From Anarhynchus alexandrinus (lineage: Eukaryota > Chordata > Aves > Charadriiformes > Charadriidae), in the NCBI GenBank assembly GCA_008711295.1, contig VUYV01000041.1, positions 3,627,317 through 3,691,316 on the forward strand: 64,000 nt of DNA, given 5' to 3'. Within the stretch, counting starts at the first letter, position 1. Every line of letters begins with the position of its first letter. Below the pieces are notes generated by a model. It did no database searches. It was not told where the DNA came from and saw nothing but the letters and a program-made list of their open reading frames with translations. Made by a program: the position numbers and the translations under genes. This document shows positions 36,638-48,817 of the stretch, piece by piece.

Positions 36638-39600
36638 CAGGAATGGGAATGAGAAGCCTCTGTGAGAGGAGGAACAAAGGACTCCTGGTGGAAAAAAAAC
36701 CCCAACAAACAGTAGGAGAGAACAACAGGACTGCATGTAGGAACACAGGGTACCTCTTCACAAAATAAGGAGCCCCTCCACAGCCAGGGAAGAAAGGAGC
36801 TAGACCTTCCTGCAGAGGAATTCCTCAGCTTAGAGGTAGTTAACATTACTTGATCATTTTTCATGGGGAAAGAGAAGGACTTGAAACTGTTGAGACCACT
36901 ACAGAAGTGTATGCCTAAAAAGTGGGTCTGTATAGACTGTGGCCAGAGGGGTGATGAGGAGTCAGGTAGCCATACCTGGGGGAGCTGCACTCCAGCTACC
37001 TTGTGTGCAGCCACAGCAATGCAGCGATGGCAGGGGCTTCACTGCAGGCTGGGAGAGCCAGCCTGCTCCATAAACATGAGCTGGGCTGTCGCGATACCTT
37101 GGGGAGCCTCTGCCTTTAGACTTTCACCATCGTAGGAGGGACGACCCTGACCACTTATGGAGACAAAAGTAAATTCCTAGGGAACCAGCCCAGATATAAT
37201 GAGCAGCCCAGCTATAAAAGGTAAACAGTGGACCCTAGCTATTAGCTTACTATTTTTTAACTATGTCAGCCTTTCCTCTGAGCTAGTAAGTAAGGCTATT
37301 TACAGCCCCTGTCTTTACAGACCTTAATAAAAAGGTAAAAAGCACTGTGGTAAGGTGAAGTGCTTGTATAAAAGACTGAAGGATCCCAACAAAAAATGTA
37401 GAAATGTAGAAAAAGTGAGGAAAAGGAGCTGGATCTAGGGAGTTGTCACAGTGAAAGAGTGGTTTGGTTTTTTTTCTCTTCATTTTTTGTTACATGCAGG
37501 ACAAAATTTAATGTGTGCAAGCTATGTCTGTTGCCTGAGTTAGTGTAGGTCATGTAAATTCTTTCTTTCAAATAATAAATTATTCAAGATTGGGATTTGG
37601 AAAGTCCTGGGTATGGTATTTGCCTCTTACTCCAATGGCAGACGCTAGCTACAGGCACTTTAAAATACCACAGAATTGTTTTGCACTGGACATTTTTTTC
37701 AGAGCAGTCTACTTCTAACCAACCCAAATCCCAGTGGGATGCAGTTATACCTAAATGTGAATGCTTATACTGATATACCTTATTCTGGTCTGAGAAGAAA
37801 AATAAGCACTCCCTGTATAAAGCTCTATGATGCTGTACATGGGGTCCATCTTCCCAAATTTAGGCACATGTAGATTAGTCAAGTGTCCCGGGCTTCCTTT
37901 TAGTCAGTGTGAGAAATAATACCTTCAGTATATGTATGTAAAATATCTAAGACAAATCAGAGAAATCACCCTGGAGGCATCAGTCCCTCGCCGTTGACTG
38001 TACAGGGTGTTTAACATAAATGAGGTTTAGACATATAACTTTCAAATGTCTGCATTGAAATGAGTTAAATCTGACCATATGTATCTGCACTGGAACTTGA
38101 ATCATTGCAGCCACACCGGTGCAAAATCATGAATTCAACCAGCAGAGTTGTATGGGTATGACTTTTCCCCCCGCTAATGTAAACCAAAGCTTACACTTAA
38201 GGCACATGACAGAGCTTTTGTACGCTGTAGGTAGGGGCTTTGCTACACTGTAGGAACAGCACGGTGAATACTTATGTAGGTGGGTTTGCTAACTGTGTGG
38301 TAGAAATATTACTGTGATAAGTATCTGGTCGCTTTTTAGTGCACATCCAAAATACAACAGCTGATAACGTGTATTGAGCTAGTGGTATAGAATTAGAAGC
38401 TGCCAAGATAATGCTGCTGATAGTTGAGCTTGTCAAACATGTTCCTCTATAAAAGCAGCAGTGCGTTTCATCCCAGTGTAAGTACAGTTGATTCTTGACT
38501 TGAGTGATAATGGTTCTGATTTTTATGGCATGCAAAATAGTGAATTTAGACAAAATCCAGGGGCTTTCCAAGAGAATCTCTCTTCACCTCCACCACCCCA
38601 AATAGTGAAGAGATGGTTTACAAGAACAGTGTTCATCATAGATTAACTTTCTGTCACTTTGGGAAAAGCCTAGGCTTGGTCTTGGGGAGATATGTTCATT
38701 CCTTGTGTTTGGAAGGGGCTTTCTTATAGAAAGCTGGTTTTAGTGCACTCAGGCTTTGGAGGTGGCCTTCACTTGGTGGAGAAAGAATAGTGTGGATCTC
38801 ATGGATTTTGTCCACAGTGTGGGCAGTGCAGAGGGCATTGGAGAGCTGTGTGTTGAGGCAGGTATACGCAGCAGCTTTCACCTATAGCGCAAGGTGCTCG
38901 CTGGGAGGAAGGGCCTTTCACACTGTGTGGAGCATGTGCTGTACTGTTCTGAGCTGGTGCTCTGGGCAGAGACCCCAGAGTGCCTGTACTTTATAAAAGA
39001 TGATCTAAGTGAATGGAACCTTCACCTTTGATGGTAATAATTAGGAATAGTGTTTGAGATACATATCTAAATATGTTATCAGAATTATTTCTTTATCAGT
39101 AATCTGAAATTTTAAAATGAGCTCTACAGCTTGGTAAAAAATGAAGTGCAATTTTAACCCTGAAGTGAATGACATTATCCCGAAATTAGCAGTATTAACA
39201 TCCTCGTACCTGTATATCAACCCTTTAGATCTTCTTGCTCTTGGTCCAGTTTATAAATAGTTACTTGCGTGGCTCAATATGAACATTATTTGTGTCTGCA
39301 GTCAGTTGCTAATGTCTCAGCCCATGGTTGGGTTATAGGGGCTTGAAAAGATGCCCCTGAGCTAATAAAGCTCAGAAGAGATTTACTAACTGCTGGTATT
39401 TGTCCAGGTGTGCAAACTTAGCCCACCGCAGTTGTAAGGTGATGTGGCGTAGCTTAAGCCTCCATGAAAGATATTTGAGTGAGCCATGTTATCTCATATT
39501 TGGGGTAGTCCAAGAGCATGCCCATGGATAGCTGGTATGGTTAATCTGACAGACTATAACTTGTTAAGGTGCCATAATTTGTTCATATGACTGAGACCAA

Positions 39601-41710
39601 AATGTTTGGCCTGACATAGGCCTAGGTTGACACCCAGTAGCCTTTGAGATGATAGTGTCAGCATACTCCTGCTTGAAATGGCAGAGAAGATCATTTCCCA
39701 TGTGCGTGTGCAGTTTTTCTGGTCCTCTTCATTTCTGGGTGTGTGTATATGTGGTCATCGCAGCACACACTGCCCTGTGCACTTCCATGCGATGGCATCC
39801 TAAGGCAGCTCTGCTCTCAGCCTGGACAACATGGAGAGTTTCCAAGGGAGCACTGGTACAAAAGAGGTAGGCAGGAGGAAGTCCTGGCTGTGGCTGAGGT
39901 GGCAGAAAATTGGCATGTGGACAAAAAAATAATGATGTTGATTCCTGTAACTTTGTAGAGTGATTATTCCTTTAAAGATGTGCAAAATCATTAATAGGCA
40001 CCATTATGAAGGATTGAATCTTATTATTTAATTTCTTTTAAGGTTTCTTGAAAGGTCTAAATGGGAGCACCTACTGGACCACATTGTGATGCCCTCCCAC
40101 TCTGCCCGCCTACATTTTCATCTTATAGAAAATAGAGTTTATGGAACAAAAAGTATGAGAAAGCAATCTGTACACTTTTCTTTCCTTGCGAGCTGCATGC
40201 CAACAAGTGGCCCTGAGTCTTGATACGCCCCAGGTCAAGACAAGACATGCCAGGTATGCACACACCTGAGATTTGCAAAACACTGCTGGTTCCCACAGTA
40301 AAGACATAGCTTGAGAGAATTCTCTGATCAGATTGCTGAGCACAAGGACCAGAGGTAGCATATGTATCTGGACTGAACAGGAGCAATCAAGGGCTGGGGA
40401 AATAAAAATAATTTTATGGTGAGTGTATTGTAATAGCAGAAACTCCTTCAGTTCCTTCCTTTTATGCACCTGGATCAAGCTGTCTGGAAGCGTTTCATGT
40501 CTTTTGTTGCATCACATGAGAAAGAAGATGAAGAGAGGAATGCTGTGCTCAACTCTTGCTCACCAGGTTTATGTTGGAACTCACTAGGATCTGATGCAGA
40601 ACTATTTTTTTTAAAGTATAATGACCCTGTAATACAGTGGAAGCTATGCTTCTAAATTCTCAGCAAAGGCTGGGCTTATTTATGCCTTTTTCCAAGGTGT
40701 TGTGCAAATATACAATTTAACTGACAATTATCATGGATAGGTTTTTAACAAATGCTTAGTTCTTACTTGTCAAGAACAAAAAGACTTAAATATGTTTACA
40801 GATCAGACTGCTAGTGACCTCCACTTTCCATTTTGTAATGTTTAACATGCAGTTTCAATGTTCTGAATTTTTGCTTAGCAGGCTGAGAGCTGTACCATAA
40901 CTTTTTTAAAAATAGTCTTCATAGCTTAAATGTTAATTGGAGTTTCTGTTGGAGGGGTACATGAAACAAGTCCTGGTGTTGCATCAAAATGAAAATATGG
41001 AGTGCTACCAAACCTAGGCTTGTGTGGGGCACCACAGAAGTGTGTTGTGTAATATCCATGGAGTAAGATTGTTACCTTGCAAGGCAGAAGACAATTGAAT
41101 AAAACCCACATCAACCCACATTAGATATTTCCTGCTAGGAAACACTGGATATTGTTTTTCACGGCCACACTTTATGGCTATGATAATTGTCAAGCGCTGT
41201 GATACTTCTTATTTGGTAAATCTTGTACATGTGGATGAGCTATTATTTTTCCATGGATATGTTTATATGAATTGCAGCCAGTGCCTCTGCCTAGAAAACC
41301 ATGTCAATGTAATGCAATGTTACGTAAGTTTTGTTTCGGTTCTTATATGCTGCACATCACAGGGTTGAATGTCTTCCAGAAGTTCACTAAGTGACAGGTT
41401 TGTCATCTGAAACATACTGTTTTCTGTCTCTCATTCTTTCCAAAGGTGACTTTTGCGCTCCTTTTATTTTCGGTGTCTTTTAAAATAGTTATTACATTAT
41501 CTGTACATGGTTCTTTATGTATTTATGTGACACACATTCAGAGTAGAAGATAGTGGGCTTCGTGCTGGCGATAATTCCAGTGGGAACTCATCCAGAAGTC
41601 TGACACTGGCCTGAAAAAGCTCTGTTTTCTGCAGAGCTTTTCTTTGGAGTTGGATAATCCTACTGCAAGTGCACGATGTCTATTTTTCCTCATCCTGTCT
41701 CTCTCTGTAG

Positions 41711-41803
41711 GTGACCTTTCACACAAGCATCCAGGGTCCAAAACTTCTGAATCCCTTAGGAATAAGAAGGCAACACTGAAATTAACACCGCAGATTAAAA
41801 CAG
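41711..41803 (+). other. exon-like segment, weak candidate
   Basis: A very good acceptor (CATCCTGTCTCTCTCTGTAG ending at 41710) is followed by 93 bases open in one frame, then CAG|GTCTTA, a poor-to-moderate donor. The length is a multiple of three, so the segment would be a symmetric exon. The translation is basic and hydrophilic (DLSHKHPGSKTSESLRNKKA, then TLKLTPQIKTG) with no domain I know. The donor lacks the usual A at +3 and G at +5. Chance is likely; RNA-seq junctions would decide. Confidence 0.12.
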
Positions 41804-44800
41804 GTCTTAGACCTGCACCCATTCAGGAGTGGTTCTCACAGCAGCTGTATCTTGTCCTTGCACATTTGCAGTGCTGATTCTCTGTAACATATAGTGGTGA
41901 GGGGGATGGCAGGATCCAGGTTAGAGTGCTCCTAGGAGGACCCCACATTGGAAGCAGTGTTGCTGAGGGACATTCCTCCCCTACTTTCTTTCATTCTGTC
42001 CAGCTTTTTGCAGGCTGAAGTCTAACCCTGGGTCTTCAAATTCGGGTGCTAAAGCTGAAGCAGTGGCTGATATGTAAGACACAACAGATTATTAGAGTAG
42101 CGGAAGCCCTTTTGACCAAGTATTACTGCTGTGTAGTTTTTTGTCTTTGGGATTTTTCCCCAGCTGGATATTGCTTTTGAACTGAAATGTCTTGTAGAAG
42201 CTGAGCTGTCTGGAAAACATTTTGATCAAATTCCAACACAGTTTTTCCAAGTGTGTTTCTTTTGCCTTTTGCTAGCTACTTCCTGATGCTGTTTATCCAA
42301 AACACCACCTGCTGTCAAGGGCAATGCTGGCCATTTGAAACGTCTCCATGTCCATGAAGCAGCTGTACCTATTAGGCTTGATTTCTGCAATGAATTACCA
42401 AGTGTATGTAATTTAAAACCCACTCTTCTTCTCTTCCCTCCTACCACCACTCGTCATCTCGTTTCATCTGCAAACAGTGATGGAATTAGGTTGCCAAGAA
42501 CCTGGAAGGTTTGCTCTCTGTATATCAAATTTAACAAATATATGTATGGCTTATGCAAGAAGAAGGATATTTTTTCTGTTTTCCTGCTATGTCAGGAAGA
42601 TGGAGAGAGAGAGGTGGGGGAGAGAATCTGTTGTTTCGCCTCAGTGGACAGTCCAGCCTAAACCACAACACTTGGAATCTGTTCTCTTCATGAATAGCAA
42701 CATTAATTATTAATTTCAGTTTATTTGGAGAAGAAGAAGAAAAAAAAAGGAAATGAAGACTAAGCTTGGGAGGTGTGCAATCGGAAGCTACAATTCTCTA
42801 ATAAAGATTTTAAAATGGCAAGAGAGTCTGAACTTGGGACTGATACAAGAAAACACGCAAGATTTACATGTGGTGTGGATGTTCAAGAAGTCTGAATCAA
42901 AGTGAAACTGAGAATATAATTTTGCATTATAGGGGTCTGTGCTGTATTTGGATCAAGCAAAGAGTGGAGGAAAGAGAAACTGAATTATTTCAAAGTACAG
43001 GAAATTACAAGTGGACTACAACATCATAATAATTCCTGAAATATTTTTTTTTCCTGAGATGTTCAGGAGATCCTCAGGTACCATGTAATAATGGAAGAGT
43101 GTCAATAGTGGATTTGAACATGAGCCACCAGCAAGCTGTATGAAAGGTCTGACTGTCACATCCACTGAATGTTCCAGAGCTTTCCTGACAAAGTTTTAAT
43201 TTTCTGCCAGTGCAGACTGATTTTATTTTGATTTTTTTTGAGACATTAGAAAATTTTCAGCCTCTGAACTGTATCAGCAGCTGAAAGGATCTGTGAGGAC
43301 TAATGTAACTGTTTGTTCCAAACATAGCTCTTTTTTTCTCCTTTTGGCAAGTGTCCATGAACACATTTAAGTTTTAGAAAGCCTTGAAGTAATCATTACA
43401 GCTGTATTTGACCAATGGATTGCATGGACTGCTCACCATCTGTAAGTGATGAGATCTTTTCAGTACAGACAGCCCAATCACTGTAAGGTTAATGTTTGAC
43501 CCGCCAAAAAATCCTGATACTGATTTAAAAATCATGAGAATGGGAAATTTAGGGGACAACATTTTAAAGTTGTATTTTATAACTCATATTGTTACTGTCT
43601 TCTGATCAAATACACCCATCTTTATAAAACAATTTTTCCCCTTTCATCCGTCTCTCCATGTTCATATACCTCTTGTCAACCAAGTTTGTAAAACTGCTTT
43701 TTGCAGAATTCTGTTAGAGCAGAGTGTTTTGTCTTGGAATATTTCTGAATAACTTTTAATGGAGAGGTTAAGTATTGAATTTAGTGAGGCTTTTTCAAGA
43801 AGATGTTTACATTATTTTAACAGCTCCAAGACTTGCTTACCTGTCTCCCCTGCAACAAAACACTTGATTTTTAATATTTTCTGGGGTTACCAGTAGATAT
43901 TACATCTGGTATCAAAGTCTGTGATGCTTACTTGGGTCTGTGAAAATCTCTGAACCTCACTTAAATAAACACTTAACACAAATATACATTGCATACTTGG
44001 CAGTGGAGAGATGCAACAGTTAGATGACAGAGCCACCCTATGAAAAGGGACTCACCATGCATTCCCAAGGGACACATCTTATTAAAATAAAATACAAGGA
44101 AAACAAGAACATATTAAGAATAGTGGTCTGTGTATTTCAAAGGCAACAAGGTATGCCAAGAAAAACATTGTAGTCATGCTTCCAGCTTAAAACAACGCTT
44201 GAGAAGCATTTTAAAAAGCTTTCTACTTCAGCTTCAGCTTGGTGCCAATGTGGGTTTTCAGGCTTACAGGACTTTTTTTTTTTTTTTAAATCTAGACACA
44301 ATATAGAAAATACAGAATTAAGAAAAACCATTCCTAATGTTGGAACCCATTTGTTATCTGGTTTGAAAAGACATAGAAAAAAAGAGATGTCCTGGAAGAG
44401 AGAGCAAGAAGAATGTCCTAGAAAAAATCTTAAAAACTCAGAACATCTATGTTGGATGCATTTATATGCAATAACAGGCAATGCGTTTATCAAAATGGTA
44501 TTGGTTGAAAACCTAAAAAAGAAATTAGTCTTTTTTGCATTAACAATGACTAAAGGGTAAGCTGGTCATGAAAACCCTTGTTTTAGTTACCTGAGATCAG
44601 GTGTAACAGTTTTAGCTGCAGTGGAATATATACTGTGTCTTTAACAACATTACACAGCAGCTTCTGCTGGCTACATACTATATAAAACCCATTTTGCTGA
44701 ATTTTGTTCCTTGGAACAATTATTAGCAGAATAGGAATGGTACAGAGTTGGAAAAAAAACAAATCAAAAGAAATGGTTTTTTTTCAGACCACATATTGTT

Positions 44801-47800
44801 ACAAATAATCAGTGAAAACTGCGTGAACAGTAAGGGAATGGGCATGAAGAGTAAAAGGGACAGGAGTAATGCTATCCAGCTCTAGGTGACATCTGGCAAA
44901 AGGTGACATCCAGAAAATATATCTGGTTTGGACAGGAATGAACTACAAACCAGCCAAACTGAGTAGTACTCAGAAGGGAATATAAAGTCCTGTGTTGCCA
45001 TCTGGCCCTGCTCTAAAGAGCACAGCAATCCTTAGTGCCTCTGCTTGGTTGACTGCTTAGACCATTACCTGAGCATCTGTTTTGTTTTGCTGGGTTTTGG
45101 TATTCCCACCAACAAGGGGGAGTACAGAACTCTAGAAAGGGAATCTGTATAGATTAAAAGAGTAACCTAATCCAGCTGTAAAGCAGGAGGGGAAGGAGGG
45201 ACGCTGTACTGTTATTGCTCTGTGCAATGTGCTGTCCACCCTGGCCCTCTTGACCTCTCCAGTTTTCTTCTCTTTCCCCTTTGGCTGCATTTATCTTGTG
45301 GCAGCACATTTTCTTTATTTAGCTGTCTGTGTGTGATAGTTCCAGCTACAAAACTGAATATTATTTTATGCAGTTGGTTCCATATACTTCCAAAGATTAG
45401 AGGAATGTGCTTCTGGGTTTCAGATAGTGACATTTGTGATATGCTGGGAGACATGGCTTAGAGCTATGTGTTCAGCTGCAGTGGAGCAGGAAGCCTAGGA
45501 CAGTCCAGACCAGACAGCTTCAATAGAATAAAACTAGCTTGTCCTATCTACACTAGGGTTTTCGATGTGCTAGATATAACAACCCTAAACCAAAGCTTTC
45601 GAAGGGAGCAGAAAATGGAATTTCTATAAGAAGTTCTATAACCAAATGAAAACTTTCTGAAAAATAATGAGTTAAACACATTTCTGGAAATTATTTATCT
45701 CTTAAAAAAAAGTCATCACATTGTGTCTTCCTTTCTCTGGAAAGTGTATGAAGTTTCTTAAGTTGCATGATGGGAGGCAGTGAAAGCTTAAGATCCTGTA
45801 GGCTGCTATGTCAGGAAAAAATGTAACTACCCTTAAAAGACGTATTTCATCCTGCCTCTCAAGTTACTAGGCTGTTTTCTGCACTGGGTATTTGTAAGTT
45901 ATATTGATCTTCAGAAAACAAAAATACCCAAACAACCCCAAAGAAAAACAGCTGAGTTAATTTCAAAACTTTTTATTTGAGAAATAATGTGTGAATAATA
46001 TAAAGACTGTCACATTGATGCAGTAGGATAGGAGAGGGAAGGCACATTTCCCCAGCATTAGATACTTAAGATAGGCATTCATGATGTCTTAGCCAGCCCA
46101 GCCATTGAATCCTGTGGCCTCAGGCTGCCTAGGTTTCCTCTGTAGGTAGCAGAGACCAAGACTGCCAGACAAGGCAACTGAAAACACCTGAGTTAAGAGA
46201 GTCCTGATCAGCCAGCAAAGGAACCTCTCCCTCTCTGCTGGGTATTGTGAGAATTGCTTGCTTGGGAGGTACCTAAAATTGGGTGATGCCCATTACCCTT
46301 TTGATGTGAATTTTAAACAAGTAATAAATTGGCTCAAGTCTTCTCTGAAATACCATGGAGACACTTACTTTCTCTTGGTTTCATTTCCCAGGAGTATATT
46401 TTTATTTCTTTCATTCTCCTAAATTGTCCTTACCTATTTTTCACATCCCATTCCTTGCACCATTATGTTATGATCATCAGAACAACACTTCATGATTTGG
46501 CCTTATCATAGGCGAATGAAAACTTATGTACGGTGGGAAATAGTGCTTACTAAATTTAAACATCAAGGCGAACTGTTATTTACATACAAGACAGCTTTAT
46601 TGTTATGATCATTTATTTATTACACTTCTAGTGTACTGGGAGCTTTGCAGCACATATTGCTAGGTGTGCTCTCTGCCCTTTGAATACTGATATTTTGGAA
46701 TTCTCCTGAGAATGAAAGGCTGGTTGATCTACTCTTGAGGCTTGACAGACGATATTCTTATTTATCTTTTAAAAATGAGAAAACAAAATATAATCACCAT
46801 TCTTTCTGAGCATCTGGAAAAATGTGTATAGCAGACGTGAGCAGTTGCAACTTCCTTCCTCTGTTAATCACACTGGGTGGGAATATTTTCAGGTTTTATG
46901 ATCTGATTGCCTTCTTCACGCAATGTAATTCACCACCACAGTTGGGGATAAATACTGCAGGAAAGGTACTGTGAAAGGCAAAGTATACATACTTCTTCAA
47001 GGTGGTGCATTTATCTGTTTAATAAACCTGGTTCACAGCTACCAACAGCGATAGCCAGACATTAATAATGTAATCTATGCCAGCCCATAGGGGCCTGGTA
47101 GAAGAGCAATTAGGACACCTGGTTGCAGAGCCAGAGTCATGAGGACGGTCTGTGCTCCATATGTGTGCTGACAGTGCTTCCCAAGGGATCCTGCTTTAAA
47201 TGAAGGCTTAGTCACTCGGGCTGGCAAGTGGAAGGTGGGCAGGAGTGATGCCAACAGGCTCATGCCCATCCTTGCTGTTTTCTGCAGAGGTGGGAATGTT
47301 TTTAACTGTATTTACCCAGGTCTTATCCCAAGACTCGGGGGGATGGTGGATCTGGTGTAGATGCATATCACTGCCCTCTTATGGACAGAGTCAGTGGTGA
47401 TCAGGAATATATTCTCAGTCCCCCCCAGCAAGGTGTGTGGTATGCTTCAGATTTAGAAAGCCTCTGTGCATCAAACGGTGGCAGCCTTAGCTTTCACAGT
47501 GGTACGATGTAAGAGCAGTATGTGCTGTTACTCTGCCATTCTGGAAGGGGAACGAGCACACCAAATCACACAACCGCTACACATTCATTATAACACAGTG
47601 ATTATAATTTGGCAGAACACTAGTCCAAAGCTAACAACAATTCTTAATGCACCCCAGGACATTCTATAGGGCCCCACTGGAAGCGAGGGCATCCAGTCAA
47701 CAAATAATGTCTTTACTATGTTTTGCTGCACAGACCCAAAGCTTTGTCTTGCTGAAGATGACCACTTGGGAGCCCCTTATTCAAATGCACAGGCTGTCCT

Positions 47801-48576
47801 CGAAGCATGTTATGAAAGCAAAGTAGAATAGGAAGATGGTATTATTTGCAAGCAAACTGAATAACAGTATCAAATCTGGTGGGGTAGCACTGTGCAGTCA
47901 TTTGAAACCAAAGCTTAATAACTTCTGTGTTAAGGGAGAGGGACTATGTATTGTTCTTAGCTGGCAGTAAACTTCCCTACCTATACTTTTGGGCTGCTAC
48001 AGTTTCACTCTCTGTTTAAAAAAAGTAATATCAACCTCCAGCTCCATTATACTGTTGGTGACCTCTTTGTCAATCTCGTGGAGTCTCTTGTGTCTCTGCT
48101 GGATCAGGCCTTGATCACCACTCCTTGCGATAAACAGCTGCTGCTTTTCTCTGTACCTGTGCACTGCTACCTACGGCGCCCATCAGTCAAGGGCAGTTAC
48201 ATGCTATAGCTCCCAGTCTAGTGATGCTGAAGAGGGGAGATCCTGCTGCTCTCCCCTGCTCTGTTCCTCCCTCTTCAGGCTGCATAGTTCTGGCTGTCCT
48301 GTCCATGGTCTCTAGGACTCATCTGACTGTACAGGGACCCGACTCAACTTGGCAGCACTAAAATAACCCCAAACAAACCAAAAACAAAGTATAGCTTTTT
48401 GCTGCTTAGTATGTTGAATTGGCTTTATTGTACAAACAGAGCATCAGAAGTTACAGAAGAGAGGAGCTGAAGCTGTGTGATTGGGAATGGGGATACAGGC
48501 AAGGAAGAAGGAGAAGGAAAGTGGAGGAGCAGGACCATTGCATCCTAAGGCAACCAGCTGTTAAATCTCCCCTGCT

Positions 48577-48613
48577 ATCTGGCTATACTCATCTCATCTG
48601 GCTATACTCATAG
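48577..48613 (+). repeat. 19-bp tandem duplication
   Basis: ATCTGGCTATACTCATCTC is followed directly by a second copy that matches for its first 16 bases. A recent replication-slippage type duplication about 70 bases left of a MIR fragment. Confidence 0.85.
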
Positions 48614-48683
48614 CTTCTCAGCACCTGTCTCTGTCTCTCACCAGGCTTCCTGATGCCGTGCTGGTGGAGTAATGGTGGTCTGC

Positions 48684-48817
48684 TATTGCCATTTTACAGG
48701 AGAAGGCACAGAGACAATCAGTGGATCTCCCAGCGCGATGCAGATTAGCTGAGGCATGGCAAGGAACTGGAGTCAGGTGTGACAAACCAGAGGTGAGTGT
48801 CTGAGCCACTGGCCATT
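48684..48817 (-). mobile_element. MIR-type (CORE-SINE) fragment
   Basis: 'ttgccattttacaggagaag' and 'gcacagagacaatcagtgga' follow the antisense MIR order 'cccattttacagatgaggaaactgaggcacagagag'. The match continues through 'ggcaaggaactggagtcaggtg' to 'ctgagccactggccatt', which fits the antisense head ('ctaaccactggaccat'). It is the longest of the three MIR pieces here, diverged throughout, and has the same minus-strand sense. Inactive. Confidence 0.72.

Larger units (their letters stand above)
33399..48683. other. non-coding DNA, no supported gene
   Basis: About 15 kb of mostly AT-rich unique sequence. It holds a polypurine tract (33657-33706), an 18-base T run followed by GTGTGTG (35703-35728), a 27-bp tandem duplication with an N (36584-36637), a 15-base T run (44273-44287), a short repeat of 'aggtgacatc' at 44885-44915, and a 19-bp tandem duplication (48577-48613). 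One acceptor/donor pair encloses a 93-base open segment (41711-41803). No named repeat family or gene recognised. Confidence 0.55.

Noticed and set aside
36905..36990. Possible retroviral-type zinc knuckle (CIDCGQRGDEESGSH)
   Set aside because: Spacing does not fit the CX2CX4HX4C pattern and no gag, pol or LTR features are nearby.
36493..37014. 173-codon minus-strand ORF
   Set aside because: Spans the tandem duplication and the N; repeated MTMSE/MTTSE residues come from the DNA duplication. No domain, and the plus strand is open too.
37207..37220. TATA-like GCTATAAAAGG as a promoter
   Set aside because: No initiator, exon or conserved frame downstream; isolated TATA matches are common in AT-rich DNA.
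47090..47200. Possible plus-sense MIR head ('agcaattaggacacctgg')
   Set aside because: Only about 20 bases resemble the consensus and the expected CORE block does not follow.
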